Assembly: GCA_016706545.1 (NCBI GenBank)
Contig: JADJJK010000009.1
Span: 169,193-233,192, forward strand
Length of the DNA stretch: 64,000 nt
Direction of reading: 5' to 3'
Origin: Myxococcales bacterium
GTDB lineage: Bacteria; Myxococcota_A; Polyangia; Haliangiales; Haliangiaceae
Part shown: in pieces, positions 46,734 to 58,380 of the stretch
How the letters are laid out: every line of letters starts with the position of its first letter
How positions within the stretch are numbered: position 1 is the first letter of the stretch
Made by a program: the position numbers and the translations under genes
The notes under the pieces: model-generated
Databases searched by the model: none
What the model was told of the DNA's origin: nothing
What the model saw: only the letters and a program-made list of their open reading frames with translations

Positions 46734-48174
46734 CAGGCTCTGGGGTTGGGGCCAACGGTTCGAGGTGGATCGACTCTACCCGCGCGCGCACCACTCCGCC
46801 TTGCATTTGCACCTCGAAGCGCATCTTCGGGGCGAGCTGGCTGGCCTTTTGAAGCGCGCGTCGCTCTCCCTCCACGCTGCGCACGACCGAGTATCCGCGC
46901 TCCAGGACGGCGAGCGGCGAGAGGGCTGCCAGCCGGCCGGCCAGCATGGCGAGCTGCGAGCGCTGGCTCGCCATGCGTTCGCGCATGGCGGCGTCATGGC
47001 GGGTCAAGAGCTGGGCCAGGGCGCCACCGCGCTGGGCCAGCGCTGCGCGCGGGCTGCGCAGCTCCAGGCGGCGCTCCAGCTCGCGCAGCGTGGCACGGGC
47101 CTCGGCCAGGCGGCTCTGGCCAAGCTGCAAGAGCGTGCGCTCGGCGCTCGAGAGCGCGGCTCGTTGCTCGCTCAGTTGCTGGCGTGGGTGCAGGACGTGC
47201 AGGCGGCGCTCCAGCTCGCGCAGGGTGGCGCGGTGGCGGATGGTGCTGCGGCCAAGGTGTACGGAGAGGTCCCGGAGGCGCGCGTCCAGGTCCATGCGGG
47301 CGCGATCCAGGTGCATGCGGACCTCTCGGTCCAGGCGTCGCCGGTCCTTGCTGAGCTGCTGCTGGATCTCGGCGGCCACCGGGACCGCGAGCTCGGCGGC
47401 GGCGGTGGGGGTGGAGGCGCGGGCGTCCGCGGCCAGGTCGCACAGGGACAGATCGATCTCGTGGCCGACCGCGCTGATCACGGGCACCGGGCAGCGCGAC
47501 ACCGTGCGGACCACGTTCTCGACGTTGAAGGCAGACAGGTCGGTGACCGCGCCGCCACCTCGACCGACGATGAGCACGTCCACGCCCGCCCGGACCGCCA
47601 TGGCCATCGCGGCCATGATCTGGCGCGGCGCCGCGGGGCCTTGCACCGAGCAATCGGCGATCAGGATGGGCGTGGGGAAGCGTCGCTGGATCGTGCGGAT
47701 GATGTCATGCACCGCGGCGCCGGTCTTCGAGGTGACCACGCCGATGCGGCGGGGAAAGCGCGGCAGCGGTCGCTTCTTCTCCGGAGCAAACAGGCCCTCC
47801 GCGGCCAGCTTTTCCTTGAGCAGCGCCAGCGCCAGCGCCGCGTTGCCTTGCCCGGCAGGCTCGAGGAAATCAGCGTAGAGCTGCATCTTGCCATCGCGGT
47901 CGTACACGCCCATGCGTCCGCGGACCCGCAAGCGCTGTCCCGGCTCGGGTACGAACCTCAGGCGCGCCGCGTCACGAGCCCACAGCACCGCTGGCAGCAC
48001 GGTGTTCTGGTCCCGCAACGAGAAGTACACATGGCCGGAGGCCGGGCGCGAGATCTGCGAGATCTCTCCCTCCAGCCACAAGATCCCCAGCTCATCCAGC
48101 GTGCGGCCGGCCAGGCGGACAACCTCCGAGACCGCCAGCGGCTGCTCGCGAGAGGAGGTCGGGGGGGCGGCCAT
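46717..48174 (-). CDS. xseA: Exodeoxyribonuclease VII large subunit
   Basis: A 485-residue protein. The N-terminal OB-fold (about 10-110) begins AVSEVVRLAGRTLDELGILWLEGEIS; the catalytic domain (about 125-330) has RIGVVTSKTGAAVHDI, VLIVGRGGGAVTDLSAFN and ISAVGHEIDLSLCDLAADARASTPTAAAE (conserved motif at about 230-258). A long coiled coil and a C-terminal SPLAVLERGYSVV segment follow. With the small subunit XseB it digests single-stranded DNA. No xseB lies next to it in this window. Confidence 0.96.
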   Translation of the reverse strand: MAAPPTSSREQPLAVSEVVRLAGRTLDELGILWLEGEISQISRPASGHVYFSLRDQNTVLPAVLWARDAARLRFVPEPGQRLRVRGRMGVYDRDGKMQLYADFLEPAGQGNAALALALLKEKLAAEGLFAPEKKRPLPRFPRRIGVVTSKTGAAVHDIIRTIQRRFPTPILIADCSVQGPAAPRQIMAAMAMAVRAGVDVLIVGRGGGAVTDLSAFNVENVVRTVSRCPVPVISAVGHEIDLSLCDLAADARASTPTAAAELAVPVAAEIQQQLSKDRRRLDREVRMHLDRARMDLDARLRDLSVHLGRSTIRHRATLRELERRLHVLHPRQQLSEQRAALSSAERTLLQLGQSRLAEARATLRELERRLELRSPRAALAQRGGALAQLLTRHDAAMRERMASQRSQLAMLAGRLAALSPLAVLERGYSVVRSVEGERRALQKASQLAPKMRFEVQMQGGVVRARVESIHLEPLAPTPEPDDVLP

Positions 48175-48397
48175 CTCTGGTGACCGTACCGCGCCAGCAT
48201 GCGCGGCGCCATCCTCCCCGAGCCCAGACGCCAGACCGCGGCGCCTGCGCGGGCCGGCGCGCAGCGGTTCAGGCAGCCCAGCGGCTTGGACTCGAGGCTC
48301 TCAGTCACGGCGGGGTGCGCCAATTGCCAGCGGCTGTTTGGCGGTGCAGAGATCTTCTTCCTTTGCGTGCGGCCCCGCGTTCTTTACTGTGGAGTCA

Positions 48398-49327
48398 GTG
48401 AGCAGTAAATCCCTGGCGATGTGGTCGATGATCCTGGGGGCAGTGGCAGGGCAGCTGGGGTGTGGCTTTGAAGGGCAGGGGGGCGCGGCCGGCGGGGCAG
48501 ATGCGGGCACGACGCCGGATGCGCCAGCCGTGATCCCCGGCCCCGGCGACAAGGACGGCGACGGGCTCAAGGACAACGTGGACAACTGCCCGGCGGCGCC
48601 GAATGCCGCGCAGTACGACGAGGACGGCGACCGAGTGGGCGACGTCTGTGACAACTGCCCGCACCTGGCCAACGCTGGCCAGGAGAACGTGGGCGAGACC
48701 GGCGCCGGTCAGGCCGCGGACCCCGTCGGAGATGCCTGCGACCCGCGCCCCACCGTCAGCAAAGACCGGATCTCGCTCTTCCTTGCCTATAACAGCACCG
48801 CCGACTTTGCCGGCTGGAGCGTGGCCGGAGATCAGAACTTCGCGGTCAGCGGCGGCGCCTTGCGCAACACGACGACCACCGATCTGGCGCTGGCCTGGAG
48901 AAACGATCTGGATCTGCGCGACGCCACCCTGGTCACCAAGGTGAAGTACACGGCGCTGTCCTCCACGTACCAGTTTCGCGGGTTCGCGGTGGTGGGCAAC
49001 TTCAGCCGGTCCACCGGCAATAACGCGCTGGGCAGCGGCCTTGGCTGCGGCGAAATGCATGACGCCGGGCTCCCCGGCACCTTCTTCAACGCGGCCCGCT
49101 ACGGCGGCACGGCCTTCGATAATGAGGTGAACGGCGCCACCACGCTCGCGGTGGACAAGTCCGCGGTGTATTCGGCGACGCTCGCCGGCACCACCATCTC
49201 TTGCCGCGCGGGGGCCCAGACCTGGACGCGCACCGCCTCGTTCTCGGTGGACGACGGCATCGCGCTGTCCGCCTGGGGCGCGGGCGTGGACATCGAGTAC
49301 CTGCTGGCGTTCACCATCGACGACTAG
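48398..49327 (+). CDS. Lipoprotein with thrombospondin type-3 repeats and a beta-sandwich domain
   Basis: A 309-residue protein from GTG 48398; ATG 48419 is also possible. The signal peptide ends in AGQLGC (lipobox). Residues about 45-115 are type-3 repeats (DKDGDGLKDNVDNCP, DEDGDRVGDVCDNCP, DPVGDACD). A 190-residue beta-rich domain follows, starting at RISLFLAYNSTADFAGW and ending EYLLAFTIDD. The family is a common surface protein in myxobacteria. From about 48516 to the end it is nearly identical in DNA sequence to a damaged copy at 61821-62633, so a recent duplication has occurred. Confidence 0.85.
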   Translation: MSSKSLAMWSMILGAVAGQLGCGFEGQGGAAGGADAGTTPDAPAVIPGPGDKDGDGLKDNVDNCPAAPNAAQYDEDGDRVGDVCDNCPHLANAGQENVGETGAGQAADPVGDACDPRPTVSKDRISLFLAYNSTADFAGWSVAGDQNFAVSGGALRNTTTTDLALAWRNDLDLRDATLVTKVKYTALSSTYQFRGFAVVGNFSRSTGNNALGSGLGCGEMHDAGLPGTFFNAARYGGTAFDNEVNGATTLAVDKSAVYSATLAGTTISCRAGAQTWTRTASFSVDDGIALSAWGAGVDIEYLLAFTIDD

Positions 49328-49376
49328 CGAGGGCGGCGACGCGGCGATCGCGATGGATCGCCGGCCTGCTACCGAT

Positions 49377-49412
49377 CAGAACCTCTGGCAGAACCTCTGG
49401 CAGAACCTCTGG
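49377..49412. repeat. 12-bp tandem repeat, three exact copies
   Basis: CAGAACCTCTGG is repeated three times without change. It lies 50 bp after the lipoprotein stop, in a 333-bp gap between convergent genes. The rest of that gap (49413-49620) is G/C- and Ala-codon-like low-complexity DNA without a gene. Confidence 0.95.
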
Positions 49413-49622
49413 CACGAGGCACTGCTACCAGCGGCCGCGAACGGCGACCAGCGGCGCCAGCGCGCCGCGCGCCAGGGAGGAGGCTGCCAGCGGCGGCAGC
49501 CTGCGGGCCTGGCGCAGCCAGCGCGCAGCGCGCCGGGGAGGGGCCGGCGCGCCGCCGCAGCGGCGGCAGCCAGCGGAGCTGGCGCAGCGGGCTGGGCCAG
49601 CGGACCTGGCGCAGCTAGCGCC

Positions 49623-49660
49623 CGATCACTTCCCCGATCACTTCCCCGATCACTTCTCGA

Positions 49661-49668
<8 letters not shown>
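49623..49668. repeat. Repeat array overlapping the isoamylase stop codon
   Basis: CGATCACTTCCC occurs twice (49623-49634, 49635-49646), followed by two 11-bp variants CGATCACTTCT (49647-49657, 49658-49668). The last unit covers the minus-strand TGA of the isoamylase gene (49661-49663). The other units look like copies of the gene's own 3' end. Confidence 0.9.
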
Positions 49669-51967
<2,299 letters not shown>

Positions 51968-52266
51968 GGCGGGGCGGACCTTGACGCACTCGCGGCGTCG
52001 GCACAACTGATTCTTGCTGACCGATATTGAGCCAAAAAAGAACGGCGTACGCTCGCTGACACGCTCCCGACCCGAAGACGTGCGCCGCCTGGCATGCGCA
52101 GAGTTTGCGTACCGCCGCGCGCGGTGGAAAACGGGAGCTTGTGCCGCTGCAACCGGCTGAATTGGACGGCTATAGGCAGATCTCCTGGGCTCGCGCTGCG
52201 AGGCCCAGCTCTCCGCGAGGTGTGTACCGTTGTGGGCAATCGCAGGCCTCAGGTACAGTTTCGCAG
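51968..52266. other. Divergent intergenic region of two GH13 genes
   Basis: A 299-bp gap between divergent secreted isoamylase and amylase genes. It contains a relatively AT-rich part (52003-52045, with a run of six A) and must hold the promoters of both. No clear -35/-10 or sigma-54 element is found, and I cannot name an operator. Confidence 0.5.
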
Positions 52267-53889
52267 ATGGCTATTGCTCCTGTTCGTGCTGCTGCATGCG
52301 TGCTGCTCGCCGCCACTTTGGGGAGCCTGGGTGCGGGGTGCATGCGGAGCGCCTCGCTGCCGGAGCTGGATCAAAGCCCGGTGGCCGCGGCCGATCCGGG
52401 GAGCAGCTTGCCGGCGGACTGGACCGCGGGGCCGTTCATGGAGATCTTCGTCCGCGGGTATCAAGACAGCGATGGCGACGGCCGCGGCGATCTGCGCGGC
52501 CTCACCCAGCGCCTCGACTACCTCGCCGATCTTGGGATCCGCGGCCTGTGGCTGATGCCCATCACCGAGAGCCAGGATCATGACCATGGCTACGCGGTGA
52601 CGGACTATCGCGCGCTGGAGCAAGACTACGGCACGCTCGAGGAGCTCGACGAGCTGCTGGCCCAGGCGCACGCGCGCGGCATCGGCGTCATCCTCGACTA
52701 CGTGATGAACCACAGCGGCGCGCAGCACCCGGCGTTCTTGCGCGCCAGCGACCGGCGCGGCGACGCGGTGTTCGATTGGTACGTGTGGGAGCGAGATCGC
52801 CCTGCGGGCTGGCGGATCTATGGCAATGATCCGTGGCATCCAAGCCGCGGCTCGCGCCCTGGCTTCTACTTCGCCGGGTTCTGGGATCAGATGCCCGACT
52901 TCAACCTGCAAAACCCGGAGGTCGTGGCGTGGCACCACGACAACCTGCGCTTCTGGCTCAACCGCGGCGTCGATGGCTTTCGCTTCGACGCGGTGGGGAA
53001 CCTGGTCGAGCACAGCGCCGAGGCCTGGGAGAACCAGCCAGAGAACTACGCGCTCATGGGCCAGGTGGCGCAGCTCGTCGGCAGCTACCAGCGGCGCTAC
53101 GTCATCTGCGAAGGGCCGGCGGATCCGGGAGGCTTCGCCGCCGAGACGGCCTGTGGCGCGGCGTTCGCGTTTGGCCGGCAGTATGACTTCATCGCCGCCG
53201 CCAAGGGCGACCGCGCCGCCGTCGGCAAGGTCGCGGCGCACGTGGCCGCCGGCTCATCGCGGCTGTCGGCCATCGCCTCCAACCACGACACCTTCGCCGG
53301 TCAGCGGCTGTTTGATCAGGTGGGCGGAGATCTCCGGAGATATCGCCTGGCCGCCGCCACCTACCTGCTGCAGGTGGGGACGCCGTTTGTGTACTACGGC
53401 GAGGAGATCGGCCTGGCCGGCGCGGCGAGGCTCGGCGGAGATCCCAAGCTGCGCACGCCCATGAGCTGGACGGCGGAGCCGGTCACCGCGGGCTTCACTT
53501 CTGGCGTGCCGTTTCGCGAGCTGTCCGCCAACGTCGCCACGCACAACGTGGCCGCCCAGCTCGCCGACCCCGGCTCGCTGTGGTCCTTCTACCGCGCGCT
53601 GTTTGCGCTGCGCCGCAGCTCGCCGGCGCTGGCGCAGGGCGTAGCTGATCTGGTGCAAGCCGAGGACCTGGTGCTTCGCTTTCGCCGGCAGCTCGGCGGC
53701 CAGAGCGTGGTGGTGGCGATGAACTACGAGGACGCCGCGCGCACCACCCAGATGAGCGGCCTGCCGCCGGGGGCACGGCTCGCGCGAGCGTTCCCGGCGG
53801 GTGCCGCGGACGCGACGGTCGATGGACAAGGCGTGGCCAGCCTGACGCTGGGCGCGCTGGAGGCGGCGGTGTTCCGGGTTGTTCCGTAG
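52267..53889 (+). CDS. Secreted alpha-amylase-family lipoprotein, GH13
   Basis: A 540-residue protein. The signal peptide ends in GSLGAGC (lipobox). The GH13 barrel shows GIGVILDYVMNHSGAQHP, nucleophile Asp in GVDGFRFDAVGNLVEH, acid/base Glu in YVICEGPADPGG, and the stabilising Asp in IASNHDTFAGQR, then YYGEEIGL and a C-terminal beta domain. The start EIFVRGYQDSDGDGRGDLRG is shared with alpha-amylases and glucosidases of this group. It probably hydrolyses alpha-1,4-glucans outside the cell. Confidence 0.93.
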   Translation: MAIAPVRAAACVLLAATLGSLGAGCMRSASLPELDQSPVAAADPGSSLPADWTAGPFMEIFVRGYQDSDGDGRGDLRGLTQRLDYLADLGIRGLWLMPITESQDHDHGYAVTDYRALEQDYGTLEELDELLAQAHARGIGVILDYVMNHSGAQHPAFLRASDRRGDAVFDWYVWERDRPAGWRIYGNDPWHPSRGSRPGFYFAGFWDQMPDFNLQNPEVVAWHHDNLRFWLNRGVDGFRFDAVGNLVEHSAEAWENQPENYALMGQVAQLVGSYQRRYVICEGPADPGGFAAETACGAAFAFGRQYDFIAAAKGDRAAVGKVAAHVAAGSSRLSAIASNHDTFAGQRLFDQVGGDLRRYRLAAATYLLQVGTPFVYYGEEIGLAGAARLGGDPKLRTPMSWTAEPVTAGFTSGVPFRELSANVATHNVAAQLADPGSLWSFYRALFALRRSSPALAQGVADLVQAEDLVLRFRRQLGGQSVVVAMNYEDAARTTQMSGLPPGARLARAFPAGAADATVDGQGVASLTLGALEAAVFRVVP

Positions 53890-53991
53890 GCGCGCGCGGC
53901 GGGCGCGACGCGGGATCTTTTGGCGCCGGAACACGGCACCGCGGCGGCCGGTCCACGCGGCCGGCCCACGGTTGCGGTATCTTGCCGCCAG

Positions 53992-55509
53992 ATGGTGAAT
54001 CGTCGCACGCTCCTGCGCACCGCGCTGGCCACCACCGCCGCGGCCTGCGCCCCACGAGGCCCGGCGATCTTGCGGCGCGCGCCGCGGCTCTCTCACGGCG
54101 TGCAGTCCGGAGACGTCGGCGGCGGCAGCGCCACGGTGTGGGCGCGCGGCGAGGAGCCGGGGCTGCTGGAGATCGAGTGGGACACCACCGAGCGCTTCGC
54201 GCAGCCGCGCCGGGTGGCCAGGGTGGAGGTGACCCCGGCCACCGATCTGACCGGCACCGCGGAGCTGACCGGGCTGCCGGTGGATGGCCGCGGGCAGACG
54301 ATCTGGTATCGCATCCGCCTGGTCCGGAGCGCGGCGCGCGGCACCGGGGAGTGGACGGTGGGCCGGCTGCGCACGCCCTCTGCCGAGCGCGTGCGCTTCA
54401 CCTGGTCAGGCGACACCTGCGGGCAGGGCTTTGGCATCAACGATGAGTGGGGCGGGCTGCAAGGCTACCGCGCGATGCGTGAGCTCGAGCCTGCGTTCTT
54501 TGTCCACGCCGGAGACCTGATCTACGCGGACAACCCGATCTTGCCGGAGCTCACGCTGCCGGATGGCAAGATCTGGCGAAACCGCAGCAACCCGCGCGTG
54601 GCTCGCGTGGCGCAGGAGCTCGACGATTTTCGCGCGCGCTTTGCCTACAACTTCGACGACGAGCACGTGTGCGCGCTGGCCGCCGAGGTGCCGATCGTGG
54701 CGACCTGGGACGATCACGAGACGCGCAACAACTGGTGGCCGGGGCAGGTCCTGTCCGACGAGCGCTACACGCGCGAGCGCTCGGCGTCGCAGCTCGCGGC
54801 GTGGGCGCGGCAGGCCACCCTGGAGTGGACGCCCATCCGGCGCCGCGGCGCGAACCCGCCCCTGCATCGGCAGCTCTCCTATGGGCCGCTCCTGGATGTG
54901 TTCCTGCTGGATCTGCGCGCCTTCCGGCAGGCCAACGACGCCAACCGCGGGCCGCGTCAGGACATGCTGGGAACGGCGCAGCGCACCTGGTTCGTCGACG
55001 CGATGGCGCGCTCGCAGGCGGTGTGGAAGGTGGTGGTGTGCAGCCAGCCGCTCGGGTTGCTGGTGCCAGATGGCGAGCAGGCGCAGGAAGGGTGGGCCAA
55101 CGGCGAGGGCCCGCCGCTGGGACGCGAGCTGGAGCTCGCGGCGATGCTCGAGGAGCTGCACCGGCGCGACGTGCGCAACGCGCTGTGGCTCACCGCGGAT
55201 GTTCACTACGCCGCCGCGCACCACTACGATCCGGCGCGCGCCACGGGCGCGGTGTTCTCGCCGTTCTGGGAGCTGGTGTCCGGGCCGCTGCACGCCGGCG
55301 CGTTTGGCCCCAACCCGCTCGATCCAACCTTTGGCCCCGAGGTGCGCTGGCAAAAGGCGGTGGGCGCTGGCGCGATGGGCGCGCCGTGGGATGGCTTCAC
55401 CGCGTTCGGCTCGATCGAGCTCACGCGCGAGGCGTTGACCGCGCGGCAGCACGGGGTGGAGCAAGGCGCGGCGCCGTGGTGGACGATGACGCTGCCGAGG
55501 CAAGGGTGA
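53992..55509 (+). CDS. PhoD-like alkaline phosphatase/phosphodiesterase
   Basis: A 505-residue protein from ATG 53992. The N-terminus NRRTLLRTALATTAAAC has a twin-Arg-like pair and a lipobox Cys. A fibronectin-like N-domain (about 35-120) is followed by the metallophosphatase: SGDTCGQ, FVHAGDLIYADNP, WDDHETRNNWW, CSQPL and LTADVHYAAAHHY, which hold the metal-binding Asp, His and Asn residues. PhoD enzymes release phosphate from phosphodiesters in the envelope using iron and calcium. A small gene overlaps its stop. Confidence 0.92.
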   Translation: MVNRRTLLRTALATTAAACAPRGPAILRRAPRLSHGVQSGDVGGGSATVWARGEEPGLLEIEWDTTERFAQPRRVARVEVTPATDLTGTAELTGLPVDGRGQTIWYRIRLVRSAARGTGEWTVGRLRTPSAERVRFTWSGDTCGQGFGINDEWGGLQGYRAMRELEPAFFVHAGDLIYADNPILPELTLPDGKIWRNRSNPRVARVAQELDDFRARFAYNFDDEHVCALAAEVPIVATWDDHETRNNWWPGQVLSDERYTRERSASQLAAWARQATLEWTPIRRRGANPPLHRQLSYGPLLDVFLLDLRAFRQANDANRGPRQDMLGTAQRTWFVDAMARSQAVWKVVVCSQPLGLLVPDGEQAQEGWANGEGPPLGRELELAAMLEELHRRDVRNALWLTADVHYAAAHHYDPARATGAVFSPFWELVSGPLHAGAFGPNPLDPTFGPEVRWQKAVGAGAMGAPWDGFTAFGSIELTREALTARQHGVEQGAAPWWTMTLPRQG

Positions 55510-56447
55510 GCGCCCGGTCCTCGAGGCGCTGGGGCCGCCGGCCAGCCTGGCTCCTGTGGCTGGCGAGTTGCTGGCTGATCTTGGCGGCGGGCAGCGCGGC
55601 GGCATCGCCTCGGCTGGTGCTGGTGGACGGCGCGGACGCCCCGGCGCTGCACCAGGCGCTGCAGATCTCGCTGGCGCCGTGGGCCATCGAGGTCGTCGAC
55701 TGGCCGGCAGATCCATCTGGCGCCGACGCCGCCGCGGTGGCGGAGCGCGCCAACGCTCGCTACGTGGTGTGGCACGACGGCCGGGAGCTGGTGGTGCTCG
55801 ACGCCGCCCTCGCCCAGCGGGACACGCGGCCGCTCGAGGCGATGCCGCAGGACGAGGCGACCGCCAGCTCGGTGGCGCTCTCGATCAAGACCATGCTGCG
55901 GCTGCCCCCGGCGCTCCCGGCGCGCGCCGAGTCAGCGCGCTGGCGCTGGCTCCCGTCGGCGCGGCTCGGCGGACGGGTGGGGTTTGGCGGCGATGGCGGC
56001 GGCGGCCTGCGGGCCCAGGCCGCGCTGGAGGTGCAGCCACCGGGGTTCGCTGGCGTGCGGCTGGGCGTGGTGGCGGAGCTCGGCGACGCCTCCGAGGTGT
56101 CGCGAGGGCAGTTCAAGGGCGAGTGGTCCGAGTGGAGCGCGCAGGCCTCGGTCGCGCGCGAGATCCCGGTGCGGACCTTCGTGCTCGCGGTTCAGCTCGC
56201 CGGTGGGGTCAGCCGGGCAGCGCTGACCGGCGAAGAGATGCGGACCTCGCGCACGGAGGTCGGGACCAGCGCGTGCGGCAGCGTGTCGGCGCTGGCCAGC
56301 CGCGCGCTGGGTCCCCTGACGCTCGGCGTGCTCACCAGCCTGACGGTCCGGGGCGCGGCTCACTTCGCCCGCGCCAACGGGACTTCTCTGTGGCAAGAGC
56401 CGTCGACCTTGGCGGCGGTGATGGCGCAGGTGGCGCTGCCGCTTTGA
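55506..56447 (+). CDS. Secreted protein with C-terminal beta-barrel-like region
   Basis: A 313-residue protein starting at GTG inside the PhoD gene stop (GTGA overlap). A signal peptide (about 15-35, ending ASA) is followed by an alpha/beta part (LVLVDGADAPALHQALQISLAPW), then Gly-rich alternating strands (GGRVGFGGDGGGGLRAQAAL) typical of outer-membrane proteins. No family is recognised. It is co-translated with the phosphatase. Confidence 0.65.
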   Translation: MSARSSRRWGRRPAWLLWLASCWLILAAGSAAASPRLVLVDGADAPALHQALQISLAPWAIEVVDWPADPSGADAAAVAERANARYVVWHDGRELVVLDAALAQRDTRPLEAMPQDEATASSVALSIKTMLRLPPALPARAESARWRWLPSARLGGRVGFGGDGGGGLRAQAALEVQPPGFAGVRLGVVAELGDASEVSRGQFKGEWSEWSAQASVAREIPVRTFVLAVQLAGGVSRAALTGEEMRTSRTEVGTSACGSVSALASRALGPLTLGVLTSLTVRGAAHFARANGTSLWQEPSTLAAVMAQVALPL

Positions 56448-56581
56448 TGGGGCTGCTCTGACGTGAAGTTCCAAGGGGTTAGCGTCTGGGGCGAGCGATC
56501 GCCGGGAGCTTTCGCGCGGTCGCTCGTCAACTGCCTCATATTCTTGCAACCGCCGAGCGCCTGGCCCCCACTACTTGCAAC

Positions 56582-57187
56582 GTGACCGCAGGGCCTGCGC
56601 CGGATCGCTCGGCAGACCGTACCCTTGCGGAACGCGCCGCCCATGGAGACCGTCACGCCCAAAGAGAGCTGTTCCTCGCCCATCGTCGGGCGGTGCATCA
56701 CGTCCTCTATCGGGTGCTCGGCTCCAACCGTGAGATCGAGGACGTGGTGCAGGACGCCTTCGTGCAGATCTTCCGCAGCATCGGCAGCTACCGGGGCGAG
56801 AGCTCGCTGTCGCGCTGGTGTTGCACCATCGCGATGCGCGCGGCCTACGCGGCGATGGATCGGCGGCGGCGGTCGCCCTCGGGCACAGACGACGCCGCGG
56901 AGCTGCACCACCAAGGGCCGTCTGTGGCCGAGCAGCTCGCGGTGCGAGACGCCGCGCATCGGCTGTATCGTGCGCTGGAGCGCATGGACGACAAGCACCG
57001 GGTGGCGTTCGCGCTGGCGGTCATCGACGAGCGGCCCCTCCAGGAGGTGGCCGAGCTCACCGAGTCTTCGGTCTCCGCGGTCAAGACCCGCGTGTTTCGC
57101 GCACGGCGAGAGCTCTTGCGCCGCGCGGCCAAGGACCCTGCGCTGGCGGACTACCTGGGGCACCTCGCCGAGGAGAGTGCGCCGTGA
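56582..57187 (+). CDS. ECF RNA polymerase sigma factor
   Basis: A 201-residue protein from GTG 56582. Sigma-2 has DVVQDAFVQIFRSIGSYRGESSLSRW and AMRAAYAAMDRRRR; sigma-4 has MDDKHRVAFALAVIDERPLQEVAELTESSVSAVKTRVFRARREL (helix-turn-helix at about 135-175). The next gene, a FecR-like membrane protein, overlaps its stop by 4 bp (GTGA), so the sigma factor is likely held at the membrane by it. Confidence 0.93.
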   Translation: MTAGPAPDRSADRTLAERAAHGDRHAQRELFLAHRRAVHHVLYRVLGSNREIEDVVQDAFVQIFRSIGSYRGESSLSRWCCTIAMRAAYAAMDRRRRSPSGTDDAAELHHQGPSVAEQLAVRDAAHRLYRALERMDDKHRVAFALAVIDERPLQEVAELTESSVSAVKTRVFRARRELLRRAAKDPALADYLGHLAEESAP

Positions 57188-58380
57188 CGGCTAAGACGCC
57201 ACGGCCGCAGCTCCCGGAGGTGGAGGAGCTGTCGGATCTGCAGTGGGCTCGCGTCGAGCGCGGGCTCTGGACCCGGCTCGACGCCGCCGATCCAGCGGCA
57301 GAGGTCCTGTTGCCTGGATCGCCGCGCGCCACCGGCGCGTCCTGGCGGCTGCGCGGGCTGGTCATCGGCGCGCTGGCGGTGGCCGCGGTGGCGCTGTTGG
57401 CGGTGCTCTGGCGCGGCTGGGGCGGCCTTGGTCGGGAGCAGGAGCTGGCGGAGCTCGAGTCCCCTTCGCGGGTGATGACGCGCGAGTCCTCGACCACCGT
57501 GTCGTTCGCGGAGGCGGCGATCGAGGTCGCGCCGCAAAGCGCGATGTTGCTCAGCGGAGATGCCACCCGCGGCGCCACGGTGGTGCTGGAGCGCGGGCGC
57601 GCCGGGTTCCGGGTGGCGCCGAGGAAGCGGCCGTTCATGGTGGTGGCCGGGAACGCCATGGTGCGCGTGGTGGGGACGCACTTTCAGGTGGCGCGCGAGG
57701 GCGAGCACGTGGAGGTCGAGGTTCATGAGGGCAAGGTCTCGGTCCACTACCTTGGGCACGTACATCAGGTAGCCTCTGGTGAGCAGTGGAGCTCGGCGAG
57801 CGTGGCGCCGGTGCAAACCACCCTGCTCGACGACGCGGCGGCGACGCCAACCTCGAGCGAGGCCGCGGCGGGGCAGCCAGCGCGTGCTGCAGACCCGGCG
57901 GTTGCTCCGACTGTCGACCCGGCGGTCGATCCGACTGATTCGACTGTTGACCCGGCTGTTGATCCGACTGCCGACCCGGCGGTCGACCCGGCGCGAGACG
58001 ACGAGCCGCCGGTCGCTTCGAAGACGCGGCGAGCTCCCGGCAGCCAGGGCAAGCCGTCACCTGGGCGCGAAGCGCCGGAGCCGGCGAGCAATCCCGAGCC
58101 CCCGGCGCCGCCTGCGCCGGTCGACGACGGCGCAGGCGCGGAGTTCGCGGCGGCCGCGCGCCTCGAGAGCGCTGCCCCGCGCGAGTCGCTGCGGCGCTAC
58201 CTGACGCTGGCCAAGCGCAGCGATCGATGGGGCGCCAACGCGCTGTTCGCCGCGGCGCGCCTGGCCTTTGACACCGGGCGGCGCGCCCAGGCCAGCGAGC
58301 TGGCGCGCGCGTACCTGAAGAGATTTCCTGGCGGCGGCAACGCAGCCGACGCACGGGCGCTGCTGGAGGCGATTCCTTGA
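57184..58380 (+). CDS. FecR-domain membrane protein, putative anti-sigma/signal transducer
   Basis: A 398-residue protein. A cytoplasmic N-terminus of about 55 residues, one membrane helix (about 60-78, LVIGALAVAAVALLAVLW), and a periplasmic FecR domain (about 95-210: VLERGRAGFRVAPRKRPFMVV and VRVVGTHFQVAREGEHVEVEVHEGKVSV). A Pro/Asp linker of DPAVDPT repeats follows, then a TPR-like end (LRRYLTLAKRSDRWGANALF). FecR proteins regulate their ECF sigma factor in response to outer signals. It is translated with the sigma gene. The final codons lie in the inverted end of the element at 58375. Confidence 0.88.
   Translation: MTAKTPRPQLPEVEELSDLQWARVERGLWTRLDAADPAAEVLLPGSPRATGASWRLRGLVIGALAVAAVALLAVLWRGWGGLGREQELAELESPSRVMTRESSTTVSFAEAAIEVAPQSAMLLSGDATRGATVVLERGRAGFRVAPRKRPFMVVAGNAMVRVVGTHFQVAREGEHVEVEVHEGKVSVHYLGHVHQVASGEQWSSASVAPVQTTLLDDAAATPTSSEAAAGQPARAADPAVAPTVDPAVDPTDSTVDPAVDPTADPAVDPARDDEPPVASKTRRAPGSQGKPSPGREAPEPASNPEPPAPPAPVDDGAGAEFAAAARLESAAPRESLRRYLTLAKRSDRWGANALFAAARLAFDTGRRAQASELARAYLKRFPGGGNAADARALLEAIP

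Noticed and set aside
56560..56580. Possible sigma-54 promoter before the ECF sigma gene (TGGCCC...TTGC)
   Set aside because: The distance between GG and GC is 14 rather than 12, and the site overlaps the start codon region.
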